A program made the position numbers and the translations under genes. DNA of 64,000 bases, taken from contig NZ_KB889730.1 in the NCBI RefSeq assembly GCF_000372745.1, positions 124,131 through 188,130 of the forward strand, in the 5' to 3' direction. The DNA comes from Embleya scabrispora DSM 41855 (GTDB taxonomy: Bacteria; Actinomycetota; Actinomycetes; Streptomycetales; Streptomycetaceae). Shown here piece by piece: positions 33,809-46,678 of the stretch; within the stretch, counting starts at the first letter, position 1; each line of letters opens with the position of its first letter. The notes under the pieces are model-generated. The model was not told the DNA's origin. It saw only the letters and a program-made list of their open reading frames with translations, and did not search any database.

Positions 33809-34104
33809 GCCCTGCTCCCGCTCGACGGCGGCTCGACCCGATAGACCTCGGACGCCTGCACCATGTACGGCAAGCCGCCGGCGACCACGGCTAGAACCTG
33901 GTCCTGGTCGAGCCCATTGCAATCCTGGGCACGCTCGACAACTCCACACGTGATGCTGTGCCGGCGGCCCGGCAGCGAAGCCACCCAATCGCCTACGGCG
34001 TATCGCTCAGGAATGCGCCTGGGCTCCTCGCGCGGCAGTTCACGCGCCACGAAAACGGGTGCCACGCGGCCCCGCGAATCGACGGCGAAGCGGGGGCCGG
34101 TCAC
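33805..34104 (-). CDS. Unknown small island protein, 99 residues
   Basis: No known family. The sequence has a beta-rich look (RYAVGDWVASLP, QVLAVVAGGLPYMVQASEVYRVE) compatible with an SH3/Tudor-like barrel, inferred from pattern only. GTG at 34104 overlaps the stop of the 53-residue gene as GTGA; an upstream in-frame GTG at 34149 is less likely. The stop overlaps the next gene as ATGA. Both overlaps indicate one translationally coupled operon. Confidence 0.62.
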   Translation of the reverse strand: MTGPRFAVDSRGRVAPVFVARELPREEPRRIPERYAVGDWVASLPGRRHSITCGVVERAQDCNGLDQDQVLAVVAGGLPYMVQASEVYRVEPPSSGSRA

Positions 34105-34262
34105 GACACGACCCCGTGTCTGCGACCGCGGGACGCCGTACCGGCACACGCGAGATACCAGCGGCGCGCCTGCCGAACAATCGCCGTGCGTTGGGCAACT
34201 TCACGCGGGGTCGACAGCGGTCGCCCGTTCGTGCGCTCGGCGGTAAGAGGTTTCGGACTCAT
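34101..34262 (-). CDS. Unknown small basic island protein, 53 residues
   Basis: A very small gene supported by a strong GAGGAAGG ribosome site six bases before ATG 34262 and by a GTGA overlap with the next gene. The product is basic (MSPKPLTAERTNGRPLST then AIVRQARRWYLACAGTASRG), with a single helix-like stretch in the middle. It has about a dozen Arg/Lys and could bind nucleic acid, but no motif is recognisable. Confidence 0.6.
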   Translation of the reverse strand: MSPKPLTAERTNGRPLSTPREVAQRTAIVRQARRWYLACAGTASRGRRHGVVS

Positions 34263-34284
34263 GGAACCTTCCTCGTCGGACGTT

Positions 34285-34407
34285 CTACACCCCGGTTACT
34301 CGCACCCGGCCACACTTGGTGCACCTCATTTTTCGGGTGCCGCAGATGGCCGGCCCTTCCTGAACCTCGGTGCACTCACCGGGTGGACACTCCGGTTTCG
34401 AACCCAT
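34285..34407 (-). CDS. Putative 40-residue zinc-ribbon peptide
   Basis: ATG at 34407 with AAGGA eight bases upstream opens a 40-codon frame. The peptide has CPPGEC, then CGTRKMRCTKCG: five cysteines in two clusters, like a treble or ribbon zinc site. It ends 22 bp before the next gene, so it would be the first gene of the leftward island operon. The frame is open further upstream but without a better start. Small zinc-ribbon proteins are common in actinobacterial mobile elements; function unknown. Confidence 0.5.
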   Translation of the reverse strand: MGSKPECPPGECTEVQEGPAICGTRKMRCTKCGRVRVTGV

Positions 34408-34854
34408 GCGCTCGTTCCTTGTGACTCGGTTGGTGCCCGGCGTGCCGTGCTGTGCGGAGAGATCAGCGCGGCACGCCGGGTCGGGCGCCCTGGTGACCAC
34501 GTGCGGGCGCAGACACCAGGGCAGTTCAGTGGTCGGTGCGCAGGTAGAGGCAGCCTGGCGAACACACACACGGAGGCTCGGGACTTCTGTCTGCCGGCAT
34601 GGCGTAGCTCGTGAAGGTCTCGGAGGGACGAACAGCGCTTCGGGACCCACCCGGCGCAAGCTGATAGGTGCCGATTGAAATCCGGTGCTCAATGGGCAGT
34701 GCCATCGCTTCAGCGTTGTGAACGGATGTCATTGCCCCAGCGAACCGTGTGGAATCGGGCTTCTCCACTGCATCGTCGCGGCACTCTTGATACACATCGG
34801 ATGCACAGGCTTCGTCACCTGGTAGTCCAGGGCGAGACGGGGAAAGGGGCCTTG
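34408..34854. promoter_or_regulatory. Divergent control region with two tandem hairpins
   Basis: A 447-bp region between the leftward operon and the rightward regulator. Two perfect stems lie side by side: CCCGGCGTGCCG with CGGCACGCCGGG (34436-34447/34469-34480, 21-base loop) and GCCCTGGTG with CACCAGGGC (34487-34495/34514-34522). They begin 29 bp upstream of the 40-codon gene, in its leader. No convincing gene lies in the rest. Confidence 0.5.
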
Positions 34855-36111
34855 GTGAACCTTGCAGATCGGCGAAAGCTCCTGGGCTACAGTCAGGAGT
34901 CGTTCGCACATGCGCTCGGTGTCGACCGAACGACGGTTGGCCGCTGGGAGCGGGGAGACACCACCCCACAGCCTCAACTTCGCCCGAAGGCAGCGGCGTT
35001 GCTGCAACTCGACCTCACCGAACTGGACGCCTTGGTGGTCACACCGGAGGCCGTCTCGGAGAGGTTCACGGGGGTGCCGTTAGGCGACAACCCCGACTCG
35101 GGGAGCATTGACGACATGATTCGACGCGACTTCCTGCGCGCGATTGCCGTGACAAGTGCCCTTACATCTCTCCCTGTTGGGAGCGCCGAAGCCCTGGCGG
35201 AAGGAATCCAGCGGGGACACTCGTCCGATCATCTACAGATGAACGAGCACCTGTGGCAGGCGTACCTGCGGGCCCGGACGAAGGGTTCGATGTACCCGAT
35301 TGTGCGCGACCAGCTCTCCACGCTGGGCAGTTCGCTCGAACGGGGGTCGGGCACAGAGTTTCGAGGACTGTGTGGCGCTGCTGCTGATCTCTTCCAACTG
35401 GCCGGTTAGCTGGCCTTCGACGGAGATCGCTACTCGGAAGCTGCGGCCTCCTACTCCATGGCAGCGACAGCCAGCAGAGATGCCGGATCATTCGATCTTT
35501 GGGCATGCGCCCTGGTCCGACACGCGTATGTCGAGCTGTACGAAAAGCGCTATCAACAGGCGGCCCGGACCTTGCTGGGAGCAGAGCGGGTCGCACGCCG
35601 TGGAGACAGTTCACTCTCTACACGTCACTGGGTTGCCTGTGTTCAGGCAGAAGCGTATGCCGGCCTCGGGGATTTGACGGCCTGCGAAAGCGCGCTCGAC
35701 GACGCGGAGAAGGTCGCCGAACTCGACGGACCGGGTCGCAAGGGCGGCTGGCTTCGGTTCGATGGATCTCGACTCGCCGAAGAACGCGGAGCCCGGTACG
35801 TGCAGTTGGGCCGGCTCGACCTGGCCGAGCGCGTCTTGGTCGGTGCACTTGATCAAGGTGCGCTCGCACCTGGGCAATCGTTCCGGCGGCGCGCGGCCGT
35901 GCTCACCGACCTGGCAGCCATCGGGGCCAAACGGCGGGACTCGGAGCAGGTGGTGACCTACTGCCGGGAAGCCATTCAGCTCGCTCGTGAGTCCTCATCC
36001 GGGTACGTCGCCCGTAGGCTCCAAGGGCTTCTCATCGAGCTGGGGCCGCCGGCCCACGACGATCGCATCGCCGAACTGCGAGCCGAGATCATCGCTCTGA
36101 ACACGGCCTGA
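34855..36111 (+). pseudogene. XRE-type regulator with TPR-like region, interrupted by an in-frame TAG
   Basis: One reading frame encodes an N-terminal helix-turn-helix (ADRRKLLGYSQESFAHALGV then DRTTVGRWERG) and, after a linker, a helical TPR-like domain to 36111. TAG at 35407-35409 breaks it between QLAG and FDGDRYSEAAASYSM. Homologues of this actinobacterial type usually read QLAGE-like there, so a single GAG to TAG change explains it. No other stop or frameshift is seen. GTG at 34855 with GGAAAGGGG is the best start. Either a recent pseudogene, a split protein, or read-through. It faces the leftward operon it may have regulated. Confidence 0.75.
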
Positions 36112-36124
36112 GGAAAGGTTAGAC

Positions 36125-36490
36125 ATGTCGGATCATGACGGGGCACGACTGTTCCGCGAGACGTGGATTTCGAGCGTGCACAAGCACTTCCCGGGTGAAC
36201 CCAAGCCGGGGTACGTGACGCCCTGGGACGACACCCCGGAGTGGGAACGTAAGGCAGCAGGCGCCGTATACAACCAGATTCGTCAGTTTCTCGAACTGAG
36301 CGCGGGCCACGCAGCCAGGCTGACACGCGAACAGAAGGGGCGATTCGTCGCCATCTGTTGGACGGCGCAGATGTTCAGGCACTTCGAGGATCCCAAGCCG
36401 GGCTACGTCGCCGACTGGTCGGATCTACCGGACTGGCAGCGGGAAACCGACTCCGACATCTTCGAAACGATCGAAGGTTCGTTGAGCTAG
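36125..36490 (+). CDS. Unknown protein with an internally repeated PKPGYV-W-D/P-W motif
   Basis: A 121-residue protein. HFPGEPKPGYVTPWDDTPEWER (24-45, here quoted in part) is echoed at 86-106 by HFEDPKPGYVADWSDLPDWQR. Between them is LTREQKGRFVAICW. This duplicated hypothetical protein is common next to regulators in streptomycetes, but no function is known. ATG at 36125, 13 bp after the regulator; GGAAAGG upstream. A terminator follows. Confidence 0.72.
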   Translation: MSDHDGARLFRETWISSVHKHFPGEPKPGYVTPWDDTPEWERKAAGAVYNQIRQFLELSAGHAARLTREQKGRFVAICWTAQMFRHFEDPKPGYVADWSDLPDWQRETDSDIFETIEGSLS

Positions 36491-36496
36491 CCCAAC

Positions 36497-36528
36497 CCCC
36501 GTCACACGGGCTGACTGCTGTGACGGGG
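36497..36528 (+). terminator. Terminator after the repeated-motif gene
   Basis: CCCCGTCACA and TGTGACGGGG form a 10-bp stem with a 12-base loop, seven bases beyond the stop at 36490. Confidence 0.8.
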
Positions 36529-36666
36529 CGTTGCGGTAACTCAGTTACAGCCGAAGAGTTTCGATGATCGTGGTCGCCATCGGCCTGCGCATTCGACATC
36601 CCTACCCAAACGACAACGGCGCTTGGTAGCTTCACTCTTCTCTTGATCTCGCCACGGAGGGTGACG

Positions 36667-37344
36667 ATGAGCCTTGCAGTACGGGGCCACCTCTTGCTGA
36701 TCGAGGGCGCCCGGCACCATGCGTCACGTCGACAGCTGCGCGGCAACGGCGCCAACCTGGGTGCGATGACCGAAATACCGTCTTCGCACTTCGCCCCTCG
36801 GGCCTCGGGTGTCGACGTGGTTCAGATAGACGACGCGGTCAACCCGCACTCCGTTCTGAGTCGCATCAAAGCGGCGGGGCGGAACCCGGGCCCTGTGGTC
36901 GTCTACGTCTCGGGCCTGCTGATGTTCGACCGTACCGGCGCCCTGCACCTCGGCCTGCGGGACTCGACTCCGCGCAGTGTTCGGTATGACGGGTTGCCGT
37001 GGGAATGGCTGGTCAACGCCCTGCGTTCCCGGCCTCGTAGCGAAACCCTGGTCATCGCGGACTTTGCGACGGATATGCAGAGCTGGGCGCCACTTCGTGA
37101 CAACGCATCAGTGCTGACAGGCAGCCTGCCGGTCTGGGGTGTGATCAACCCTCCAAGCAAGGCGGCGGACGGCATCAGTCCCTTCACGCGTGCGCTGGCC
37201 TCGGTGCTACTGCGGGGCATCCCTCGGGTACCCGCGGAGGTGCATCCAGCCAATATCCATCGTGCGGTGGTCGAGCGGGCCGGCCTGGCCGTCGGCACCA
37301 TCGAACTCGTGCCGAACCTGCTGGGGGCCGCGCCGGCGGCTTAG
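36667..37344 (+). CDS. Caspase-like (C14) fold protein lacking the His/Cys dyad
   Basis: A 225-residue soluble protein. It matches streptomycete caspase-like domains in layout: VVVYVSGLLMFDRTGALHLGLRDS (77-100, partly quoted), then LPWEWLVNALRSRPRSETLVIADF and a late FTRALASVLLRGIP. In active members VYVSGLL would be a S-G-H-G segment and ADFATDM would be D-C-C-x-S-G. Here the histidine and cysteine are both replaced. ATG at 36667 with GGAGGG. It could be a regulatory or binding module. The family call is by pattern and order, not by search. Confidence 0.55.
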   Translation: MSLAVRGHLLLIEGARHHASRRQLRGNGANLGAMTEIPSSHFAPRASGVDVVQIDDAVNPHSVLSRIKAAGRNPGPVVVYVSGLLMFDRTGALHLGLRDSTPRSVRYDGLPWEWLVNALRSRPRSETLVIADFATDMQSWAPLRDNASVLTGSLPVWGVINPPSKAADGISPFTRALASVLLRGIPRVPAEVHPANIHRAVVERAGLAVGTIELVPNLLGAAPAA

Positions 37345-37350
37345 TACCGC

Positions 37351-37372
37351 GCGGCCCCGCGTGCGGGGCCGC
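37351..37372 (+). terminator. Terminator after the caspase-like gene
   Basis: GCGGCCCCGC and GCGGGGCCGC form a 10-bp stem with a GT loop, six bases past the stop. Confidence 0.75.
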
Positions 37373-37447
37373 CTTGAACACGTAGAGAAAATTTGAACGC
37401 ATCGCGCCGGCAGCCGCCGCTGTCGCCCGGGGCGATCGTCTCCGCCG

Positions 37448-37693
37448 TGGCTCGCAGACGATGATGTGCCGGACGTCGCCCGGTGGGCTCGCCTCGGCCA
37501 CAAGATGCCGGGTATCGCACGGGTCTACCAACACGTGACGCCGAAAATGGAGCAGCGGGTATCCGACGTCCTTGAGGCTCGCTGGGACGGCTCGCTCTTG
37601 GCGCTCGACGCGAACGAACGGGAAACGCTCGTCGGTCTGCTTCCGCACCTGGGACCGGTGATCGCCGACTCGGAGGGCAACCAAGCGGCCTGA
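37448..37693 (+). pseudogene. Tyrosine integrase C-terminal remnant
   Basis: Eighty-one codons encode WLADDDVPDVARWARLGHKM, then ARVYQHVTP and EARWDGSL. LGH carries the conserved catalytic histidine and the Tyr of VYQHVTP is the nucleophile position of Streptomyces tyrosine site-specific recombinases. The two Arg and the rest of the catalytic domain are missing and the upstream frame shows no homology. Its stop is 88 bp from the 3' end of tRNA-Ile, the expected place for an element that integrates into that tRNA. Confidence 0.78.
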
Positions 37694-37725
37694 TCCGGAT
37701 TCCCCCCGAACCTCCCCCAAGACGA

Positions 37726-37766
37726 ATCAAGGGCCCTTCCCCAAGACACGGAGAAGGGCCCTTGAT
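37726..37766 (-). terminator. Terminator after tRNA-Ile
   Basis: ATCAAGGGCCCTTC and GAAGGGCCCTTGAT form a 14-bp stem with a 13-base loop, 16 bp downstream of the leftward tRNA. It also faces the integrase remnant, so it may work both ways. Confidence 0.8.
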
Positions 37767-37781
37767 CTGCACTTTTGAGAG

Positions 37782-37855
37782 TGGGCCTAACAGGACTTGA
37801 ACCTGTGGCCTCTTCCTTATCAGGGAAGCGCTCTAACCGTCTGAGCTATAGGCCC
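37782..37855 (-). tRNA. tRNA-Ile (GAT)
   Basis: A 74-base tRNA on the minus strand. Acceptor GGGCCTA pairs with TAGGCCC, D-arm TAGCTCAGACGGTTAGAGC, anticodon arm CTTCC-CTGATAA-GGAAG gives GAT, T-arm ACAGGTTCAAGTCCTGT. CCA not encoded. It follows gyrA and DUF3566 as in mycobacteria. No second copy of its 3' end was seen at the far side of the island. Confidence 0.96.
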
Positions 37856-37905
37856 GCGTGCGTGCTCAGAGAGCGTACCGCACCGCTTGCCCGCCTCCAA
37901 AATCC

Positions 37906-38724
37906 TTAGTCCTCCTCGGCCAGCGTGACCTCGATGCCGCCCGTGAACGACGCGGTGAGGTTGTAGAGGAATGCGCCGAGGGTGGCCAGCGCGGTCACCA
38001 GGATGACGTCGACGATGGCCACGATGCCGCTGAAGAAGAGGGTGTTCTTCAAGGACAGGAAGTGCTGGAGGTCGAAGCCGGCGTTGCTCTCCGACTGGGT
38101 CGCCTCCTTGACCGTGTCCCCGACCGAGGCGAACACGCCCAGGCCGTCCAGGACCAGCCACAGCACGGTCACCGCGACCATCAGCACCACACCCAGTGCC
38201 AGGGACAGCAGGAACCCGACCTTCATCACCGACCACGGGTCCACCCGGGCCGCCCGCAGCCGGGCCCGCCGGGAGCGCGCGATCGGTCGGGCCTGTGCCT
38301 CCGGCCCGGACCGCCCTTGCTGCGCCATGGGCTGCCCCACTCGGTGAGCGGTCGACGGGACTCCGCCGGCCGGGGTGCCCCGGGTAGGGCGCGGCGAGGT
38401 GATCGTGCCGCCGCCCGTCGGGCGGGGGGCGGCCTTGCTGCCGTTGACCGCGGCCGGCGGCCGCTCCGTGCCTTCGCCGGCCGCTGCCGCGGGCGGGAAG
38501 GGGGACGCGAACGGAGTGGCCGCCGAAGGACGCGGCGGGCGAGCCGCCGCGTCCCCGGTGGACCCGGCTCCGTGCGCGGGGGGTGGGGCTGCCGGCTTCG
38601 GCGGCACCGGCCCCGTGGGGGGCGGTGCCGCCTCGCTGCGGCTCGTGCTGTCAGCGCGCCCGCCGGCCCGACCCCGGTCGGCGCGCTCGCCTCTCCCGCC
38701 GGCCGACTTCCGGTCTGTGCTCAC
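37906..38724 (-). CDS. DUF3566 membrane protein
   Basis: A 272-residue protein. The first 150 residues are a Pro/Ala/Gly/Arg-rich disordered cytoplasmic region. Two membrane helices follow (about 168-193, VMKVGFLLSLALGVVLMVAVTVLWLV, quoted in part, and 232-258) in the DUF3566 domain, with SVGDTVKEATQS between them. This gene follows gyrA in most actinobacteria (Rv0007-like). GTG at 38724, three bases after the gyrA stop. Function unknown. Confidence 0.87.
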   Translation of the reverse strand: MSTDRKSAGGRGERADRGRAGGRADSTSRSEAAPPPTGPVPPKPAAPPPAHGAGSTGDAAARPPRPSAATPFASPFPPAAAAGEGTERPPAAVNGSKAAPRPTGGGTITSPRPTRGTPAGGVPSTAHRVGQPMAQQGRSGPEAQARPIARSRRARLRAARVDPWSVMKVGFLLSLALGVVLMVAVTVLWLVLDGLGVFASVGDTVKEATQSESNAGFDLQHFLSLKNTLFFSGIVAIVDVILVTALATLGAFLYNLTASFTGGIEVTLAEED

Positions 38725-38727
38725 GCG

Positions 38728-41352
<2,625 letters not shown>

Positions 41353-41434
41353 TGCTGGTCAAAGTCCTTTCGAGGTGTGGCTTGGGGCCGACTCGGAGGT
41401 GGACATCCGCGCTGCCGCGGGTCCCCCCGGCTGG

Positions 41435-43864
<2,430 letters not shown>

Positions 43865-44392
43865 CTACGGCTGCGCGCGCCACTGGCCCCGGCGGCGCTC
43901 CTGCGCCGGGCCGAGGACCCGAATGAAGGTGACGGTGCCGTCCCCCAGCTCCTGATTGAGCCGAGCGAGCAGTTTCGGCGCGAGCCAGCGCACGTGGGTC
44001 GCGTAGTTGTCGGATTCGGCGCGAACCACCAGTTCTCCGTCCTCGAAGCGCTCCGGGCGGCAGTTGGCCGCCATCGCCGGGCCGACCATTTCCGGCCAGC
44101 GCTGGAGCACGCCGTGCACCGCCGCCGGTGTCTGCCAGCCGCGCTCGGTGACCAGGCGTCCCATGATCTGCCGCAGCGGCTGGGGGTCACGATCGTCGGG
44201 CCCCGAACCACTGCGTTTCAAGCCACGGCGGGTCTGCGTCCGGTCCTGCCGAAGATCGTGTCCGGTCCGGGCCTGGGCGCGGGCCTGGGTCAGCGCCGCG
44301 CGGGCCAGGTCGATTCCGCGAGTCGGCTCGACGGGCGGCTGCTCGGCCCGCCCGGGACCGCCGGCGGGCGGGATGTGGGCCTCGTCACTCAT
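43865..44392 (-). CDS. DUF721 (DciA-like) protein
   Basis: A 175-residue protein whose C-terminal half is a DUF721 domain: [29 protein letters not shown], quoted in part, then [20 protein letters not shown]. The N-terminal 75 residues are disordered and basic. DciA of proteobacteria, with a related domain, loads the replicative helicase, and actinobacterial DUF721 proteins beside recF are considered candidates for the same role. ATG at 44392 overlaps the recF end by eight bases. Helicase loading is inference from family and locus. Confidence 0.85.
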   Translation of the reverse strand: MSDEAHIPPAGGPGRAEQPPVEPTRGIDLARAALTQARAQARTGHDLRQDRTQTRRGLKRSGSGPDDRDPQPLRQIMGRLVTERGWQTPAAVHGVLQRWPEMVGPAMAANCRPERFEDGELVVRAESDNYATHVRWLAPKLLARLNQELGDGTVTFIRVLGPAQERRRGQWRAQP

Positions 44393-45527
44393 GCTCGACC
44401 CTTCGCACCTCACCCGCGGCGACGTCGTAGCGCGCACCCGCGAGCGCGGGCGGCACATCCTCGGCCACCGCGGCCGTGACCAGTACCTGTTCGCCGTGCG
44501 CGACCATCTCGGCGAGCCGCGCGCGGCGGGTGACGTCGAGTTCGGCGAACACGTCGTCGAGCACCAGGACCGGCTCGCCGCCGTCCGCGCGCAGCAGTTC
44601 GTAGGAGCCCAGCCGCAGCGCCAGCGCGTACGACCAGGATTCGCCGTGGCTTGCGTAGCCCTTGGCGGGCAGCGGGCCCAGGCGCAGCACGAGATCGTCG
44701 CGATGCGGGCCGACCAGCGTCTGACCGCGCTCGACCTCGGCCGCGCGACCGGCCGCGATCGCCGACGTGAGCACCGCGTGGATGCCGGCCCGGTCGGTGG
44801 GCAGCGGGTCCTCCGACATCGAACTGCGGTAGTCCAGCACGATCGGTCCACCGCCTGTGGACAACGCGTCGTACGCCTTGTCCACCAGCGGTTGCAGCGC
44901 GGCGACCAAATCGAGCCGGGCGTAGGTGAGTTCGGCGCCCGCGGCGGCCAGATGCTCGTCCCACACGTCCAGCGTGCTCAGCGCACCGCTGCGCCCGCCG
45001 CCCGCCCGTCGGGCCAGGGCCGCGGTGCGCAGCAGCGTGTTGCGCTGCTTGAGCACCCGGTCGTAGTCCTGGCGCACGCCGAGCAGGCGCGGGGTGCGCG
45101 CGGTCAGCAACTCGTCCAGGAACCTGCGGCGTTCGCCCGGGTCGCCCTTGACCAGGGCCAGGTCCTCCGGCGCGAACAGCACGGTGCGCAGCAGGCCGAG
45201 CAGGTCGCGCGGCCGGGTCGCGGGCGAGCGGTTGATCCGGGCCCGATTGGCCTTGCCGGGGTTGATCTCCAACTCGGCCAGCGCACTGCGGCCGTCCTCA
45301 CGGACGATGCTGGCCCGTACGTACGCCCGCTCGGCGCCGAGCCGGACCAGGGGTGCGTCCGAGGCGACCCGGTGGCTGCCGAGCGTGGCCAGATAGCCGA
45401 TCGCCTCGACGAGGTTGGTCTTGCCTTGGCCGTTGGGTCCCACGAACGCGGTCACGCCCGGTTCGAGGGGAACCTCGACCCGGGCGTACGACCGATAGTC
45501 GACGAGTGACAGGTGCGCTACATGCAT
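44385..45527 (-). CDS. recF: DNA replication/repair protein RecF
   Basis: A 380-residue SMC-like ATPase that helps load RecA at gaps. Walker [10 protein letters not shown] at 30-38, a Q-loop region, and Walker [14 protein letters not shown] near residue 325. ATG at 45527 gives [14 protein letters not shown], the family start. It lies between dnaN/gnd and gyrB as in streptomycetes. Overlaps DUF721 by eight bases. Confidence 0.96.
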   Translation of the reverse strand: MHVAHLSLVDYRSYARVEVPLEPGVTAFVGPNGQGKTNLVEAIGYLATLGSHRVASDAPLVRLGAERAYVRASIVREDGRSALAELEINPGKANRARINRSPATRPRDLLGLLRTVLFAPEDLALVKGDPGERRRFLDELLTARTPRLLGVRQDYDRVLKQRNTLLRTAALARRAGGGRSGALSTLDVWDEHLAAAGAELTYARLDLVAALQPLVDKAYDALSTGGGPIVLDYRSSMSEDPLPTDRAGIHAVLTSAIAAGRAAEVERGQTLVGPHRDDLVLRLGPLPAKGYASHGESWSYALALRLGSYELLRADGGEPVLVLDDVFAELDVTRRARLAEMVAHGEQVLVTAAVAEDVPPALAGARYDVAAGEVRRVEHE

Positions 45528-45546
45528 GGGCGGGCGGGCCGATTGC

Positions 45547-46488
45547 TCAGCCCGCGTCGGCCTCCTTCGGCGGCGTGGTGTCGGCGCCCGGGGCGTCGGC
45601 CCCCTTGTGCGTCGACGCGGCGGTGACCGCGTGTCCACCGAACTGGTTGCGCAGCGCGGCGATCATCTTCATCTGCGGCGAGTCGTCCTGACGGGAGGCG
45701 AATCGGGCGAACAGCGACGCGGTGATCGCGGGCAGCGGGACGGCGTGATCGATCGCCGCCTCCACGGTCCAACGCCCCTCGCCGGAGTCCTCCGCGTAGC
45801 CGCGCAGGCCCTCCAGGTGCTCGTCGTCGTCCATCGCGCGCACGGCCAGGTCGAGCAGCCACGAGCGGATGACGGTGCCCTCCTGCCAGCTGCGGAACAC
45901 CTCGCGGACGTCGGTGACCACGTCGGCGGCCTCCAGCAGTTCCCAGCCCTCGGCGTAGGCCTGCATGAGCGCGTACTCGATGCCGTTGTGCACCATCTTC
46001 GCGAAGTGCCCGGCGCCGACCTTGCCCGCGTGCACGAAGCCCGCCGGGCCCTCGGGCTTGAGGGCGTCGAAGATCGGCTGGACCTTCTCGATGTTCGCGG
46101 CGTCGCCGCCGCACATCAGCGCATAGCCGTTGTCGCGACCCCAAACGCCGCCGGAGACACCGCAGTCGACGAAGCCGATGTTCTTCGCGGCCAGCGCCTC
46201 GGCGTGCTTGATGTCGTCCGTCCAGCGCGAGTTGCCGCCGTCGACGAGCACGTCACCGGGAGACAGCAGTTCGCCGAGCTCGTCGACGGTGGCCTGGGTC
46301 GGCGCGCCCGCTGGCACCATCACCCACACCACCCGCGGCGTCGGCAGCGCGTCCACAAGTTCCTTGAGGCTGTGCACATCCGCGATCTCCGCGTTGCGGT
46401 CGTAGCCCACCACCGTGTGGCCCGCGCGCCGCAGACGCTCGCGCATGTTGCCACCCATCTTGCCGAGGCCGACGAGTCCGAGCTGCAT
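45547..46488 (-). CDS. gnd: Decarboxylating 6-phosphogluconate dehydrogenase (short type)
   Basis: A 313-residue NAD(P)-dependent enzyme of the pentose phosphate pathway. NAD loop [15 protein letters not shown] at the start. The active-site segment is [20 protein letters not shown], quoted in part, with catalytic Lys in [18 protein letters not shown]. The length fits the short YqeC/GndA-type homologues rather than the 470-residue enzyme. ATG at 46488 removes a spurious extension. In streptomycetes this gene sits between dnaN and recF, and the same arrangement is seen here. Confidence 0.93.
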   Translation of the reverse strand: MQLGLVGLGKMGGNMRERLRRAGHTVVGYDRNAEIADVHSLKELVDALPTPRVVWVMVPAGAPTQATVDELGELLSPGDVLVDGGNSRWTDDIKHAEALAAKNIGFVDCGVSGGVWGRDNGYALMCGGDAANIEKVQPIFDALKPEGPAGFVHAGKVGAGHFAKMVHNGIEYALMQAYAEGWELLEAADVVTDVREVFRSWQEGTVIRSWLLDLAVRAMDDDEHLEGLRGYAEDSGEGRWTVEAAIDHAVPLPAITASLFARFASRQDDSPQMKMIAALRNQFGGHAVTAASTHKGADAPGADTTPPKEADAG

Positions 46489-46678
46489 CCTGAAATCCTT
46501 CGTTCGCTGCTGCGATGCCGGGTGGGCACCACCGAGGCCGCTTCCGCACCCCTTGTGGGGGCTTTTCACCGCGTCGACGGTACGCGGGTAGCGGTTGCCC
46601 GTGCTGCTGCGGGGTCATGCACGGTGGGCGCCTCCGAACCCGACACGGATTCGGCCCGGTTCAGCCGCCGGAGCCGGT

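Noticed and set aside
34390-34410. GGGTTCGAAACC-like T-loop suggesting a tRNA
   Set aside because: No acceptor, D or anticodon arms pair around it; it is the start region of the small Zn-ribbon frame.
30650-37855. Search for a direct repeat of the tRNA-Ile 3' end marking attL/attR
   Set aside because: No stretch of the tRNA 3' end was found near the left boundary, so an active integrated element cannot be claimed.
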